DNA of 64,000 nucleotides from Symbiodinium microadriaticum (Eukaryota > Sar > Dinophyceae > Suessiales > Symbiodiniaceae): NCBI GenBank assembly GCA_001939145.1, contig LSRX01000859.1:7647-71646 (forward strand), in the 5' to 3' direction. Position 1 is the first letter of the stretch. The number at the start of each line of letters is the position of its first letter. Below the pieces are notes generated by a model. That model made no database searches. It was given only the letters and a program-made list of their open reading frames with translations, and was not told the origin of the DNA. The position numbers were made by a program, and so were the translations under genes. Positions 35,230 through 46,621 of the stretch are shown piece after piece.

Positions 35230-35440
35230 CGAAAGTTCCTCATCCTGGACCAAGGCGAGGAATACGTTGAGAAGTATCAAAATACTCCAAAGGTCGTCGT
35301 GGCAGATCAGGCTGACTCCAAACATGAAGGCCTACTGTAATGGGCAACATATGAAACCTGTCGCTACAGGACCTGGTGCTGCTTGGCCGAACAGGGCAGA
35401 AGCTGCTGTGAGGTTGCTGAAACATCAGCTTAAGCTCATG
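35230..35440 (+). pseudogene. copia integrase core fragment
   Basis: In one frame the sequence gives EEYVEKYQNTPKVVVADQ, where the Asp of VVVADQ fits the second catalytic Asp. After a one-base shift near 35310 it gives FTPNMKAYCNGQHMKPVATG and GAAWPNRAEAAVRLLKHQL, where the Glu of NRAEAAVR fits the catalytic Glu of the DDE site. The WPNRAEAAVR wording is typical of dinoflagellate copia integrases. The first Asp region is not readable. Confidence 0.6.
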
Positions 35441-35720
35441 CTTAAGACTATCCACGAACGTTACGAACCCTTCAATGGAAGTGCTATGAAACATGGCAAC
35501 ATTGTTACTGTCCGCCAAACTTGCTTAGCAAGAAACTCCTCCGATACCTTTGGAGTTGAATGTGGCTGGTGAGGCATGCTAACATCCAGTATCATTCGCG
35601 CCAAAGGCCTGGAGCTTGCCTACTTCGTACGAGACCCTTGGTTTAGACAGCGTGCGTTTGGTTTTCTGAGAAGACCATAGTTTGCTGTAGTGTGGGTTCT
35701 CGAGAACAAAGTACCTGATC

Positions 35721-36891
35721 TGCGATAGACGCACAGGACTTGAGAACGGCTAGGCCTTTATGGGAGCTGCCTCTCCAGTGGGGGCTCCAGTTCGACCCTT
35801 TTGAGCAGTCTACAGTTTATCGTCGTACCTTAGGCATACACAAAGCACTCTCAAGTGCTAAGGATGGAGTCCTTATCTACTGGAACAAAAGGCGCCTCGG
35901 TGACACGCATACTGTTTGTCAATCTCACCAGGTTGCCTGGGACAGGCTTCACCCAACAACCTTCTCGGGCTCGGGGGTGTTTCTCCAGATGACAGACTGC
36001 CACACCGCCCAAGCGGTCTGTCTGCCACCGCAATTCACGGGTGTTTCCTTCCGACCCAATGAGCACTGATCGCCCTCGCGTTTCTAGTGGTGATGTGAAC
36101 CAGACGAGGATATGCACATCCCCCTCCTCCCAGCTCCCGAGTTTCTCTGCAGTGCTGTTCCCACAAGACAGTGCCATGCCAGTGCACAATGAAGCGTTTC
36201 AAAAGGCGGACCCGCGCAACGCGCCATGCGCTGAGAAGCTCTGCCAGCCGGCTTGCCGCCTGTGCGCGGCGCTCTGCGGCGCTGTACTGTGCGGGAGGAA
36301 TGCAAAACGCTCCCTCACATAGCTCTGCGGGGCACGTGCTAAGCGATGCACTCTCCTGTGCCTGGATAAGTCTCGCAGCAGGGCTGTCTGGCAGGTACCA
36401 GACGTTGAAGAAAAAACGCGAAACTGTGCGGTGCCGGACTCCCGAAGCCAACCAGAGCAGTGCGGAGCTAGGGCAATCCATTGCTATGCGGGGCGGTGCC
36501 GTTGCGATATCCGGAGCTGTGGCATATTTGCAAGGATAACTTGCCTATCACGGTCAGAGAAAGCTCATATGAAAGCTCCGTGTCCGTGCGTGGCTGAACA
36601 TGAAAGTATGAAGCAGCGCCTGTCCGTGTGGGCTCAAGGAAACCTAGCAAAAAACCTGCAGGGCGTGCCATGGCCAAAAGTGCTGGGAGCTCTGCAGTCC
36701 AAGAAGAGCAGGGCAAGACAAAAGTCTGATAGAGGCAAAGCTTGGCCTCTATCAAGTCGTGGTAGCTGAGCGACACAGCCGGTCGCTTGCATGGCGGTGC
36801 CTTGCCCAAGCGAGGCATGGCAACAAGACCAAAAAGGGCTAGTTCCTGGAGAAAAGAAATGCTTTGCGAGTCCGTTGCTTGGGGAGCCCCC
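35721..36891. other. no recognisable gene
   Basis: Overlapping frames up to 181 codons on both strands. The minus-strand frame at 36468-37013 overlaps the DinoSL-headed sequence described next and may include the 3' part of that processed copy, but its continuation below 36890 has no motif. Confidence 0.35.
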
Positions 36892-37083
36892 TCAAGCTGA
36901 ACTATGCGACGCTCCAGTGTGCACATAATGCCCCCACAGATTTTGAACCCTAACTGAGAGCTTATCAATGCGAAGGTGAACCTGTGCAGAGCATTCCAAA
37001 GTGTCTTCTGCAAGAGACTGAATGGCTCTAACTAACATTGCTGTGCGAGGCGAGTCCGGGGCCGCGTGAGGGTCGAGGGCCAT
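36892..37083 (-). pseudogene. small processed-gene-like ORF downstream of a relict spliced leader
   Basis: From ATG at 37083 the 63-codon frame reads MALDPHAAPDSPRTAMLVRA, then IQSLAEDTLECSAQVHLRID, and ends VQNLWGHYVHTGASHSSA. The helix-like stretch AIQSLAEDTLECSAQVHLRI and, in another frame, TLERRIVQLEG suggest a frameshifted coiled-coil protein. It lies about 110 nt downstream of a DinoSL relict on the same strand, so I infer a cDNA copy reintegrated in the genome. The protein family is not recognised. Confidence 0.35.
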
Positions 37084-37145
37084 GCGGACGAAGGCTAAAA
37101 TAGCTGCGGTGCTGCGCTGTCCAACAAGAAATGCGTTCCTGAAAA

Positions 37146-37270
37146 GAAGCTGTAAGGTCTGGGCTGCTAGCCACAGACCTATGCGTGTTTTCCCTTGAGC
37201 CGAAATGGCTACTGAAAAAAGAAGCTGTAAGGTCTGGGCTGCTAGCCACAGACCTATGCGTGTATTCCCT
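37146..37270. repeat. 75-bp tandem duplication around the DinoSL relict
   Basis: The 50-nt segment 37146-37195 recurs at 37221-37270 with essentially one mismatch; the period is 75. The 25 nt between them contain most of the DinoSL relict. The copy at 37221-37270 lies upstream of the leader on the minus strand. Confidence 0.9.
37194..37214 (-). other. relict dinoflagellate spliced leader (DinoSL)
   Basis: Read on the minus strand the site is CAGTAGCCATTTCGGCTCAA followed by G. It differs from the conserved 3' 21 nt of the 22-nt DinoSL (CCGTAGCC...GGCTCAAG) at two positions. It is followed by GGAAAACACG, not by the GT-type donor found in SL RNA genes, so it is the leader of a former mature mRNA and not an SL RNA gene. 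Dinoflagellates trans-splice this leader to nuclear mRNAs, and relict leaders in genomic DNA mark reintegrated cDNAs. Confidence 0.75.
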
Positions 37271-37307
37271 AAGGTTCGAGCAGCAGTGCAATGCGGCATG
37301 CATGAAT

Positions 37308-37675
37308 GACAACAACGGGAAGAACCTTCTCCGGATGCTGACGATCTTGCTGCGATTCAGCAAGAGGAGGTACAAGACGGAGAACCCTCGTCGACACAAA
37401 GACGCCGTGCACGGCATACTTCAAATCCTCCTTCAGCACCCAGTCAGAAGGTAGCTCGAACTGCAGATGCCACAGGATTGGCTGCGTCTTTCTTCAATCG
37501 GAGAAGCGGCGGTGGATCCGCAAACGCACAGCCCACAAAAAACGAGGATGCTCATTCACTCACAAGTCATGGCGAACTCTTACCTCAGTATCTTGTGGAA
37601 CGTGATTCTTATGTTTGTGGGTTTGCGATGGCTGTTCAAACAGCCCACCAGGCAGCCTATCCAATGCATGGATAG
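37308..37675 (+). CDS. hypothetical coding-like stretch, acidic and Ser/Pro-rich
   Basis: An open frame of about 122 codons ends at the stop at 37673-37675. It has an acidic Gln-rich start (PSPDADDLAAIQQEEVQDGE), a basic Ser/Pro region and a structured-looking end (LLPQYLVERDSYVCGFAMAV). No start codon is chosen: the frame opens after a TGA at 37305-37307, so it would need an upstream exon. A second frame, 37690-38097, follows with MSKAKAKKATAKAPCFEPVF. Unrecognised, and possibly part of an element ORF. Confidence 0.25.
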
Positions 37676-38816
37676 CACTGGGCCCATGTCCAAGGCCAAG
37701 GCCAAGAAGGCTACGGCGAAGGCTCCTTGTTTCGAGCCCGTTTTTTCCCGTGGTGATACAAGACCACGTGCGACAGAGCAGCAGATTGGAAGCATGCAGA
37801 CCTACGTGCATGCTTCAAATACCGCACACATGTGGCAAATTTTCAACGATGCAATGGCAGCTCAACTCGCCGACGAAGCAATGGGAGTAGCTTCTACTTC
37901 CCTAGGACCAAAGTCCGAGGCTGCTCCGCATGGTCAGGAGCACTTTCAACTGCAATGCCAAGGTCGCCTCTTTGAGGCAGTGCCAAAACGGTACGAGCCG
38001 GAGACGGAGCCAGACTCAGCGCCCCGCCCTGCCTTGCACAATGTTTTTCGAGACTACTGTACTGCCTGGTACGCTTTTTGGGCTATGCATCGATTCGCGC
38101 GCTGCGTTGCGCTTCGGGCACAGCCCTGCTGCAGATTGGCACCGCCCAGGCAAGGCCCAACTTCATTCAGGTTGCTGGGCGCCCGGCACTGTTGTGGAGA
38201 AGAGGCTTTACGCTTCCGGTCATTATCTGCATCGCCCAGCCCGAGCCCGGCGACGAGAATCATTCCAGGTCTATGCCTTTAGCCCCGCTCGCACAGCACC
38301 GCAAAAGGTTCGATAGCCTTCGTACTTGCAGTTGTGGCCTCCGGTTGCTCTGAGCTGGCCCTGCCTGTTCTCGGCACAGGTGGTTCGACACGCTTTGCCC
38401 AGCACCTTTGCCTCGCTTGGCCAAGGTCCAGCTCTGCAATGCCAGGGCCCTCGCGAGCCTTGTGCTTGGTTGTGCCCCGCCTGGGCCCTGCCTTAGGTCA
38501 GCTCGGCCAGGCCTTGCATGTGGCCCAGCCGTATCCCCTCAACACGCACTGCCCAGCCTTCCTTCATGCCAGGCCTGGTCCGGTTGCAAGGCACGCCTGC
38601 TTGCCTCCTGCTTTTAAGATTTTTTGTTTGGAAGCTTCGCATGGCCCTGCTACGAGAGGCTCAGCAATGTCGGCGCCCCGCCTGGCACACTCGAGGACAG
38701 CTCGGGTCCCTTCTTGTGCACGCTGCACTGCTCCTTTTGCTTAGACTTGTCGTGCATTTTTGGCAGCGCCTTTGACTGGCAAGTCACCTCGACCACCAGC
38801 CTTCTGATCTCCCGCA

Positions 38817-39919
38817 TTGCTCCGCACAGCAATGACCTGGACCACAGCAACGGCACTGCAGGTCCTCATCAATGAGGACAGCAAGGCGCGGATTCAAGCC
38901 TTCCGCCAGCTCAGCATTGCCCAGCTGGACGACCTCCGCTCTGATCTTGCCGATGCACACCGTGGCTCCGCACATGCCCTGCGTGGGTCCAAGCGCTGCG
39001 CCGCCAGCTCCGAGACGACGAGTGGCACGAGGCATCGCAACGCCCTAGCACGGGCCACTACCAAGCCCCGCCTGGCCACCAAGGCCCTGCACTGCACCGC
39101 TGGCACGCTACGGTGATTTTGATCAAGCACGGCAAAGCGCTGAGAGGCAATGGGCCGACATGGAAGATGATGACTCCGAATCCGCAGAGGCCACCAGACA
39201 GCCAAGCGCCGCACTGCCAGCACGGCTCAGCTTCTTGGACCATGCTCGCCCAGCCGGCTCTACCTTCCCCCCCCCCCNNNNNNNNNNNNNNNCGCCCTGC
39301 ACGGCAACGCAAGCCCAGCCTGCACGGCAATCCACCGCCCGGCTACGCATGGGTGGAAGCCAGCGAGGTCCTCACCGAGATCCGGTGGACAATCTGCGAC
39401 GACCAGGTGGCACGCCCCGTTTTCCGCCACGTTCCTGAGAGCCGGAACTGTGAGGAAGCTGCGGCGGCTGACCAAGCTCGTGAGGAATATGTTCGTCCAA
39501 AGGCCACTCTACCTTACCCGCGGGCCTTTGGTGCTGCCTTAGGTTTCGGCATAGGAGCAGGCACCTGCGGAGGTGTGAGGGCAAACTTTTCTATCTGCTG
39601 CTGCACGAGGCGAGACGTCACCCGAGGAGATGGAAGAAAAGGAGGTGGGTGCACGCGAGGCTTGGCCCGAGCAGTGCAGAAGCAACGGGCGCATTTTCAG
39701 GGACCTCGGCTCCACCTCCTGCGAAAGAGCCTCTTGTTACCCAGCCGTGGATATCTACAGGACCGCAGGCTAAAGCAAAAAAACATCGAACAAGACGTAG
39801 CGGTCAAAATGCGCGCGACGCACGAGCAACAGCAAGAGCGCAAGACGTGCAAGGTACCCAAGCAAACCTTCAACTTGCACAAAAGGCTTATGACCGGAAT
39901 TCAGAGCATATCTCAGTGA
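38817..39919 (+). other. coding-like but broken region around an assembly gap
   Basis: Protein-like pieces occur in more than one frame: MTWTTATALQVLINEDSKAR, then IQAFRQLSIAQLDDLRSDLA, then RQWADMEDDDSESAEAT and, after the gap, HGNPPPGYAWVEASEVLTEI and CEEAAAADQAREEYVRPKA. The changes of frame and the unknown gap length prevent a single model. No domain is recognised. It may be a decayed element protein. Confidence 0.25.
39278..39292. other. assembly gap of 15 N after a C run
   Basis: Fifteen N follow about eleven C. The true length is unknown, so frames crossing it are unreliable. Confidence 0.95.
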
Positions 39920-42900
39920 CTTGCAGAAGGACCTCTGTCCTAGAAGAAGAAGAACGTACGTCCATTAAATTCGCGCCCGAGTCAGCGGAAGAATATCTGA
40001 GTCAGTGGACTGTCGAGATATGAGAGACTTACGTGTAACTGTTCACGATGGACCCAACACCGTCAACGACCACAGAACAGTGTCTATACCACTCTAGTCA
40101 TATATAAACTCAGGTCACTAGCCGGTTTTCAACACAGGTGCAGCAACGAAGCCGCTACTTTGTTGCAAAGCTTGATAATTATGCTTGATTCCTCATTCCC
40201 CTTCCAACACATGGGAGGTTGTAGCGAGAAGTGTAACACGATATTTTATAGCAACGTCAGAAAATGCAGGGAATGTGCAACCTTTCGCGTGGGATGCTTG
40301 GTCACAGCCTCAGCATGAAAACAAATACAAAAACACATTCTAAAGCAAATGCACTCCTTCACGCAGGACCTCACCAGTGTGACCGACCTGTTGCTTTCCG
40401 AAACAATGCACTTGCTTCAAGCACAGCCGGGCCGAGGCGGACGACGCGAAGCGCTTAAAATTATCACAGCACCGACACCGAGTTACACATGAAGATTCAA
40501 GATACCCGATGAGAATGCCGTGTTCATCCGTGTCCCTGATACATATTTGATGTGGATGTGTGGCATTTCAACAGCATCATTACACGTTCAGCTATTGCTC
40601 TTGCGGCAAACGCCAGAGCTTGCTGGTGCTGCTTCATATAATACTGACATTAGAAACATGAACGCAACGATGCACCACAACGAAACAAGATGCATTGCAC
40701 ATTGGACAATACTACTGACATGGTCTCATATAAGCTGGGCCGGCAGTACGAGGTGGTGGCGGCGGCCATGACACTTAACATGCTGCCTTGAAGTAACCCC
40801 CCCCCCTTCCCCCGGAGCGAAGGCCTACTATTGAGAAGATCCTTAATGCGTCAAACACGTGTCGCGACACAGAGTTGTCACATGTGTTGAGATGTTTGAG
40901 AAACGGACTCAAGGCTTCTTTCGATGAGCCTGGCAGGCAATGCCAAATCAAGCGATGGTAACACACCAAACAAACCCCATCACCACAAACAGCTGGCGCA
41001 TGTGTACCCAGATGTCGTAACATCTTATTTCTCGTGAAGCAGGCCGCGGTAATGATTGTTCGTTGCCCCGATACGCATTGCTGCAACTCCCAAGACTCAG
41101 CCAGCAAGGCATCCCAGCTGCTTTTTTACCAGCTGCACCTGTCTAGAGGGGGTCGGTGGGCCCACGACAGCGTACCGACAGAAGAGACATATCGAGACCA
41201 CCTGGGGCTTATGCGACGTCACCTGAAGGATGAGAATACAGCCAAGAAGGCCGCACTCACTGTCTCAACCCTGGATCGAGATTTGGCATCCCGAACATCA
41301 AGCCCCAGCCCTGCATCATCAACAAAGCACTGTGTGCTGCAGAGTCTTGCAGATGGCAATCGGCCTAGTGCCGATCCAGCAAATTAAGCTGTTTTGTCAT
41401 TGCATGTCGCACACTTGAGGATCGAAACCCTTCGAAACCGACACTGCGAAGGATCTTCGATGGTGGTCTAGAACTTGCAGCAACCACAACAAGTGCTCGA
41501 AGCGAATCCTACGGCCGGTGAAGCACAATGCCCGACTTGGCGAGGCTGACACTTCAGCATCTGACAATGTTGCTATTGCCAGCACACCGACAACTGTTCC
41601 AATCTGACATGAGAACTTGAGAACTCACACAACCAACAGTCTTTAGGCGAGGAGCAGCCGTGTTCAAAAAGCAGACTGTGCATCTCTTTTTTCCAAGCAG
41701 AGTCTGCAGTAAAGCAGGTCTACAAACTCACCTGAACCAAGCTCTCTGGCTCAGACAAACGTGGCCGTGCCTGGGCAAAAGCCCAGCGAATCGATCCTAC
41801 ATCTGCCTGCATCACAATTCATCTATTTCCTCAGCATTCAGACAGCCGTGAAGAAGTCCAACTCTGAGGGTGTCACTGGTTTGTCCTCCTTCTCTTCGTC
41901 CGGCAGCTTGTGCCGAATAATTTCCTCGTCAAGACTGCTTCACAGCTGAGCATCAACATCGTGAAATTCAACTGCCGAATGTGACAGGATGGGGGAGAGG
42001 CTGCATCGGTCATTGAAAACACAAGCGACCACATCCTTCGGAATTGTATTAGAACGAACCCCTTCTCTGCGGGGTCAGAATCAAGCCTCAAAGGTCCCAA
42101 ACTGGACAGAGGCTTTTTGGCCCTGTGTCAAACCAGCGCAAGACCACTGCAGAAAAAAGATTTACCAAAACTCATGGGTGGATGCCACTATATCGAAGAC
42201 ATGACAAGCGACACCACATGTCTCATGACATGGGATGCTGAGATGCCACCGCGGTCGACGTTGAGACCCATGGGAACTTTCCGCCAAGCATCTTTTTGCG
42301 AATGCAGAACCAAAGACAACACCTCAAGTCCACGCTGGGAACAGAAGGTGTTGCTTACTGAAGTCGAGTCTGGCTTCAAGACTCCAACAGCTTGCAAGTC
42401 TGTCATAAAGGCTCCTGGAACGGCCCTCTATATGAGCCTCTTGAAAATGCCGTTGAAGGAGGCTTTGAAGCTGTTCATCCCATCTTCTGCCCAACTACCC
42501 TCCTGCCAGATGTTGCCAAACTGCACCGTCCATGTTTGCTCTCGTACGCGCTCGTAAAATATTAAACTCTACGGAAGAATGGATGCGAAAAGATTTCTTC
42601 CACCTCAGAACTGAGCGCAGCTGACAATTCAACCTCAGCATCAACTCGGGCTTGCGCCACTTAGCGACGAGCGCATCAACAAAATAGCTGCTCCCTTGAC
42701 ATCCGGTGACATCAAGCCAGAGTGGCTTCCCGGAGGCAACCAAAAACAACCACCTTCTGTCGGCAAGGCCCTGGCCACATGCCGCAGGAGTTGCGAACTG
42801 AAGGAGATCGCTGCGAGCTCCTGGGCTGTGGCAGTTCTCCTTTTTGCTGAGGAGTGCTTCGCACATCAGCTGAGCAGCTAAGAGCTGCAGCAAACGTGAT

Positions 42901-43337
42901 TTGTGGTTCCATCTTCGCTGCACTATGCTGCAACCATGCACCTGCATTGGGACAATACGGTAGGTGGAGGCCGGGTGCTGCGAAGCCCAGCACAATTCCT
43001 ATCCCTGAAAAAACCATTTGCCCTGTACGCTGCAGTGGGGCTTCCATGTCGGAAGGTGCTTTGACTCCAGCTCTTGTAGAAACCGGCGAGCGACCTTGGC
43101 CGCTATCTGCTCCAGGTATTTACGAGGCTCAGGATTTGCTCAGCCAAGATTACCCTTACCTCCCCCTTTGTTTGCGCACCTTACACTCTGCAAAACTGTC
43201 ACGGTTCTGTTCATGGGCAATGGTATGACACTGCAATCTCCATGTCTATGCGCACATGTACATGTATTTGCACTTGTATGCCTGTACACATGCATATGTA
43301 GCTATACATTCTTATACCGATATGTATGTGTATATCT
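39920..43337. other. no recognisable gene
   Basis: Frames up to 166 codons on both strands without motifs. A short C run lies at 40797-40806. The stretch 39.9-40.8 kb has very few frames and looks intergenic. Confidence 0.4.
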
Positions 43338-43346
43338 ATACATACA

Positions 43347-43380
<34 letters not shown>

Positions 43381-43587
43381 CATACATACATAGATACATA
43401 CATAGATACATACATAGATACATACATACATACATACATACATAGATACATACATAGATACATACATAGATACATAGATACATAGATACATACATAGATA
43501 CACAGATACATAGATACATACATACATACATACATACATACATACATACATACATAAATACATAAATACATAGATACATACATACAT
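43338..43587. repeat. long (CATA)n / (GATA) compound microsatellite
   Basis: About 250 bp of CATA tetranucleotides with regularly spaced TAGATACA variants. It keeps frames open on the minus strand as Met-Tyr-Val-Cys repeats that are not genes. Confidence 0.95.
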
Positions 43588-44484
43588 ATCCATTTCCGAT
43601 GGAGCATGCAATAATTAATAAGTGAAATAAGAAAGACTCTTTTTCCCAATAAAGTTCCCAAGGCAATGAAATCCATTGGATATGCATCTGTGAGGTGCAG
43701 CTTGCTTGAGGGCCTGAATTCCGGACAGGCTTGGTCAAGGACAATAAGCACGACCGGACAGCACTTGGCCCATAGATGAATTGTGCCTCTGATCAAGTCG
43801 AACTAAGAACGCATGCAGACCAGGCTCAAAGCTCAAACTTAGGTGTGGCTGGTGGGGGCCTGTGTGGCTGGTGTAGCTGGCGGGGGCGTGGCTGGTGGCT
43901 TGTGTGGCTGGCGTGGCGGGTGTGTCTGGTAAGGGCGTGGCTGGTGGCTCTGTGGAACACTGCGTTTCCGCAGGGTTGCAGCTATGGCGGAGAGCTGGTT
44001 CCAGCCACTGGGGCTGATTTCGTTGCAAAGAATGCAGCCAAAAAGGGCGCAACTGCTCCTCGCTTTGGCGCCGAAAAGCTTTGCAATGCTGAGTGTCTTG
44101 CCAGCGGAACAAACAGTATGTTGCTTTGGTCTGTAAGGGACCTAAACCCCAAGATACGTTTGTAAGATCTTGGCAAAGTGCAACAACTGAAATGCCATGA
44201 AGTCCACTGGAGTGGAGGTGAACTGAGCGGGTCGATACTCTGCCAGGGTCACACTGCACAACTCCAGCGCCGGTAGCAGGACGAAATACTGAGAACGAAA
44301 TGCCAAAATTGAAACCATCATAAAGGTCCAGAGACACAGAGGAATCGACAAACATGGTTGTGAGACTGCAGATCCCTGTGATTTATGGTTTCAATTGCAA
44401 CGCATTCAAGACATTGACCACAGGTAACAGAACTTTGCAGCAGGACAATTGAGATCCTGTCCAAGCTCCGGTTCTGCGGCACCT
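43588..44484. other. no recognisable gene; GT-rich imperfect repeat inside
   Basis: At 43848-43950 short units of GGCTGGTGTAGCTGGCGGGG and GTGGCTGGTGGC recur several times as an imperfect minisatellite. The frame on the minus strand (43735-44355) owes its Pro/Thr-rich stretch to it. Confidence 0.4.
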
Positions 44485-44914
44485 CTAGTCTGTCCTGAAG
44501 CTCGGGGCCACGAAATCATACTCCAGCGATCTGCCTACCGCATTCATCTGAAATCTATCCAGAACCTTGATCTCTGCGTCTCCATCCGGTGACAGCTCCT
44601 GTTGTCCCAAACCAGGTCCTGGTCCATGATGGCCATCGCCTCCCGTCCTCAGGGCACCGTCTTTCCTGGTGGTGTTCAGCGCTCCCTCCGTTGTCAAGCA
44701 GACGAGGTTCAAAGCTTTGCCTTGTGGGTGTTTTGCCCTTCTGGCATCCCGCTTGGCTTGCAGGTCTCCGCCAGCACCGACAAAGAGTATCTGGGCCGCA
44801 TCCATGCTGCTCTGGCTGGGATCTTTGTGTCCTGGATGCACAGGAGAAAAACGGCGGTCCGCTAGCTTGCCGGCAGCTGGTCCATAAGTAGCAGCCGGCA
44901 TCCCTGCATTGGAC

Positions 44915-45226
44915 TCATTTGTCGCCAGACACAGGGCCTCTGTTCGAACTGGTGAGCAGGCATAGTACGGTGGCGGTGCCACTCATGGCCAACTCCTGCA
45001 CTTGCTTCGCCGCTTCTTGCCCATTCTCTGTAGCCGCTCGGATGTTTTCCTCGAGCTTCTTGACGTCCTGTTCGCGTTGCTTCTCCTGGGCTGCGTACCT
45101 GGCTCTGAGTTTTTTTGAGTACTGTGTCCATTGCGCCTTGCCATGGACCAGTTCTTCTTTCAATTTCCTGACACGAGCATCGGCTTTCTTCGCTGCTGTA
45201 AAGGCCTTTTGCATGGCCTTCATCAA
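44915..45226 (-). pseudogene. coiled-coil protein fragment of repetitive-element type
   Basis: The frame reads MMKAMQKAFTAAKKADARVR, KLKEELVHGKAQWTQYSKKL, then RARYAAQEKQREQDVKKLEE and NIRAATENGQEAAKQVQELA. This is a continuous charged coiled coil of about 80 residues with a W--Y interruption. Similar coiled coils with a KLR-E ... QW motif are, to my knowledge, widespread in multicopy hypothetical proteins of Symbiodiniaceae, probably the first ORF of a non-LTR element. No endonuclease or RT was seen next to it. The C-terminal 20 residues of the frame lose this character, so the fragment probably ends near 44970. Confidence 0.45.
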
Positions 45227-45628
45227 TGCTTGTTTGCCCCGGCCGCAGCCTCGACTGAAGCTTGATCGTACCCTTGTGGCGGCTGCTGCTTGGTTTTGGG
45301 CCCCGCCTTAAGATGAGGCCAGGCACCCTGCCAAACTGTGTATCTGGCTCCACCATATCAATTGTCATGCTGCCCCCATTTCTTCGTTCCACCTCCATTG
45401 GGAAGCCTGGCTGCCTCCTCCCTGTATGCTGGCCTTGTGACCAACTAGTCTGCCAAGAGCAGACAGAGGTGGTTGTCGGCCCAATGCGCAGGCCTTCCAA
45501 ATCTGGTCTCTCGCCCGAGATGGTTTGGCGCACAAACGCCGATGCCACGCAAGCGGGCGGGGAGCAAGGGCTAGGCGTGCAGTCTAGGGTCACCGGCAAT
45601 ACGCAGGGCTACTCCTCCGTTCGATCCG

Positions 45629-45700
45629 AAATACATACATACATATATACATACATACATGCATACATACATACATACATACATACATAAATACATGCAT
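45629..45700. repeat. (CATA)n microsatellite
   Basis: About fifteen CATA-type units with small interruptions, directly upstream of the transposase relic. Confidence 0.9.
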
Positions 45701-45721
45701 ATGCATCTACAAGCGAAAGGA

Positions 45722-46621
45722 TCTGGTTTTAGATGTCAGAACCGCTCCTGCTCCCAAACACCACGCCTGACAGCGCCACGCTTCGCTTTCACTCCTCTTT
45801 TTAGATTTGCATCAAATGGCACAGGCATCGACTGTGCCATGCTTCGTCGCACACCCTTTACTGTAGGAGCCACGCGAGGCAACGACGCAGCCATACAAAT
45901 GTTGCGTATGCCAGGACAGTCGCTTTCTTCAGTAGAGCACAAGGTGGACGACTTCTACACGAAGATTAAGGTTGCCTTGGCATATGCTGAAACCGAATAC
46001 GGTCGAAGTGTGGTTCCAGGACGAGATCGTGGAACCGGATTCTGGTCGAATGGATGTTGCCACGACTGCAGTGCAGAAAGTTCATCTGGGCCGAACTCTG
46101 GTCTTGACAGGAAGATTTTACAAAGAAGTGAATCGCCAAAGCATTGCCAGGCACTGTGTCCAAGCCCGGAAGAGGTATGGGAGCCGAGTCCAGGGCTGAA
46201 GTGGATCAGCCAATCAAGGACGCAATGGGTGCTGGCACTGTTTGAGCTCCAGATGGTAGTCGGGCTTTGATGGAGCAATTCGTGATGCAGGTTTGCCTGG
46301 GGTCAGCCACGTGCAAAAAGTGTTCACACCTATTGCAAGCCTCCTCAAGCTTGGATGCTAGAACGAAGCGAAAGAGCAAGGCATGCACAAAAGTTGCAAG
46401 TAGCCGCAGGTGACAATGCAGCTGAAAACCGGTGGGGTGCATCACAAAAGTGATGGCACGAATGGGGAATGCTGGAAGAACTCGCTCCACGGGCCTGCAA
46501 AAAAAAAGTGCAAGCCATGGCAGCTCTGAAGGAATATAGGTTGGAGTGTGCGATTGGTACAGTCCAGATGGCCCCCAAGGATGTCTTCCTGCATGACAAA
46601 TGCAAGTGGATCCTGGAGTGA
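45722..46621 (+). pseudogene. ISXO2-like transposase relic
   Basis: Reading through several frames gives a nearly complete transposase of the ISXO2-like type. It starts GSGFRCQNRSCSQTPRLTAP, a Cys-containing N-terminal binding element. VWFQDEIVEPDSGRMDVATT follows at about 46011-46070, with the first acidic active-site region, and then HLGRTLVLTGRFYKEVN. LPGVSHVQKVFTPIASLL lies near 46290-46345. AAGDNAAENRWGASQK at about 46410-46455 has the Asn-Ala-Ala-Glu motif expected for the last acidic residue. MAALKEYRLECAIGTVQMAP and DVFLHDKCKWILE close it, the stop being at 46619-46621. Frame shifts and internal stops make it inactive. ISXO2/IS1595-type transposases are bacterial in origin but also occur in many eukaryotes, dinoflagellates included. 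Terminal inverted repeats were not identified. Confidence 0.65.

Larger units (their letters stand above)
33329..35720 (+). mobile_element. second copia-like relic, gag split by an insertion, then integrase
   Basis: Gag starts at ATG 33329 and reads to WCDI at 33553. It is then interrupted by about 1 kb of repeat-bearing DNA, resumes at 34602 with ITTLEDKKRGPSLKTRLSGL and continues, with frame shifts and two stop codons, to about 35000. An integrase segment follows at about 35230-35440. From 35612 to 35685 a LELAYFVRDPWFRQRAFGFL stretch continues pol. RT and RNase H were not recognised further on. The element is inactive. Confidence 0.65.

Noticed and set aside
37467-38282. 271-codon plus-strand frame
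   Set aside because: Its first part overlaps a better frame (37308-37675), its last part is low-complexity Arg/Ala/Ser, and no domain is recognised; only the two protein-like stretches are noted.
44862-45599. 245-codon minus-strand frame
   Set aside because: It overlaps the coiled-coil fragment in another frame, and the coiled coil is the more protein-like reading.
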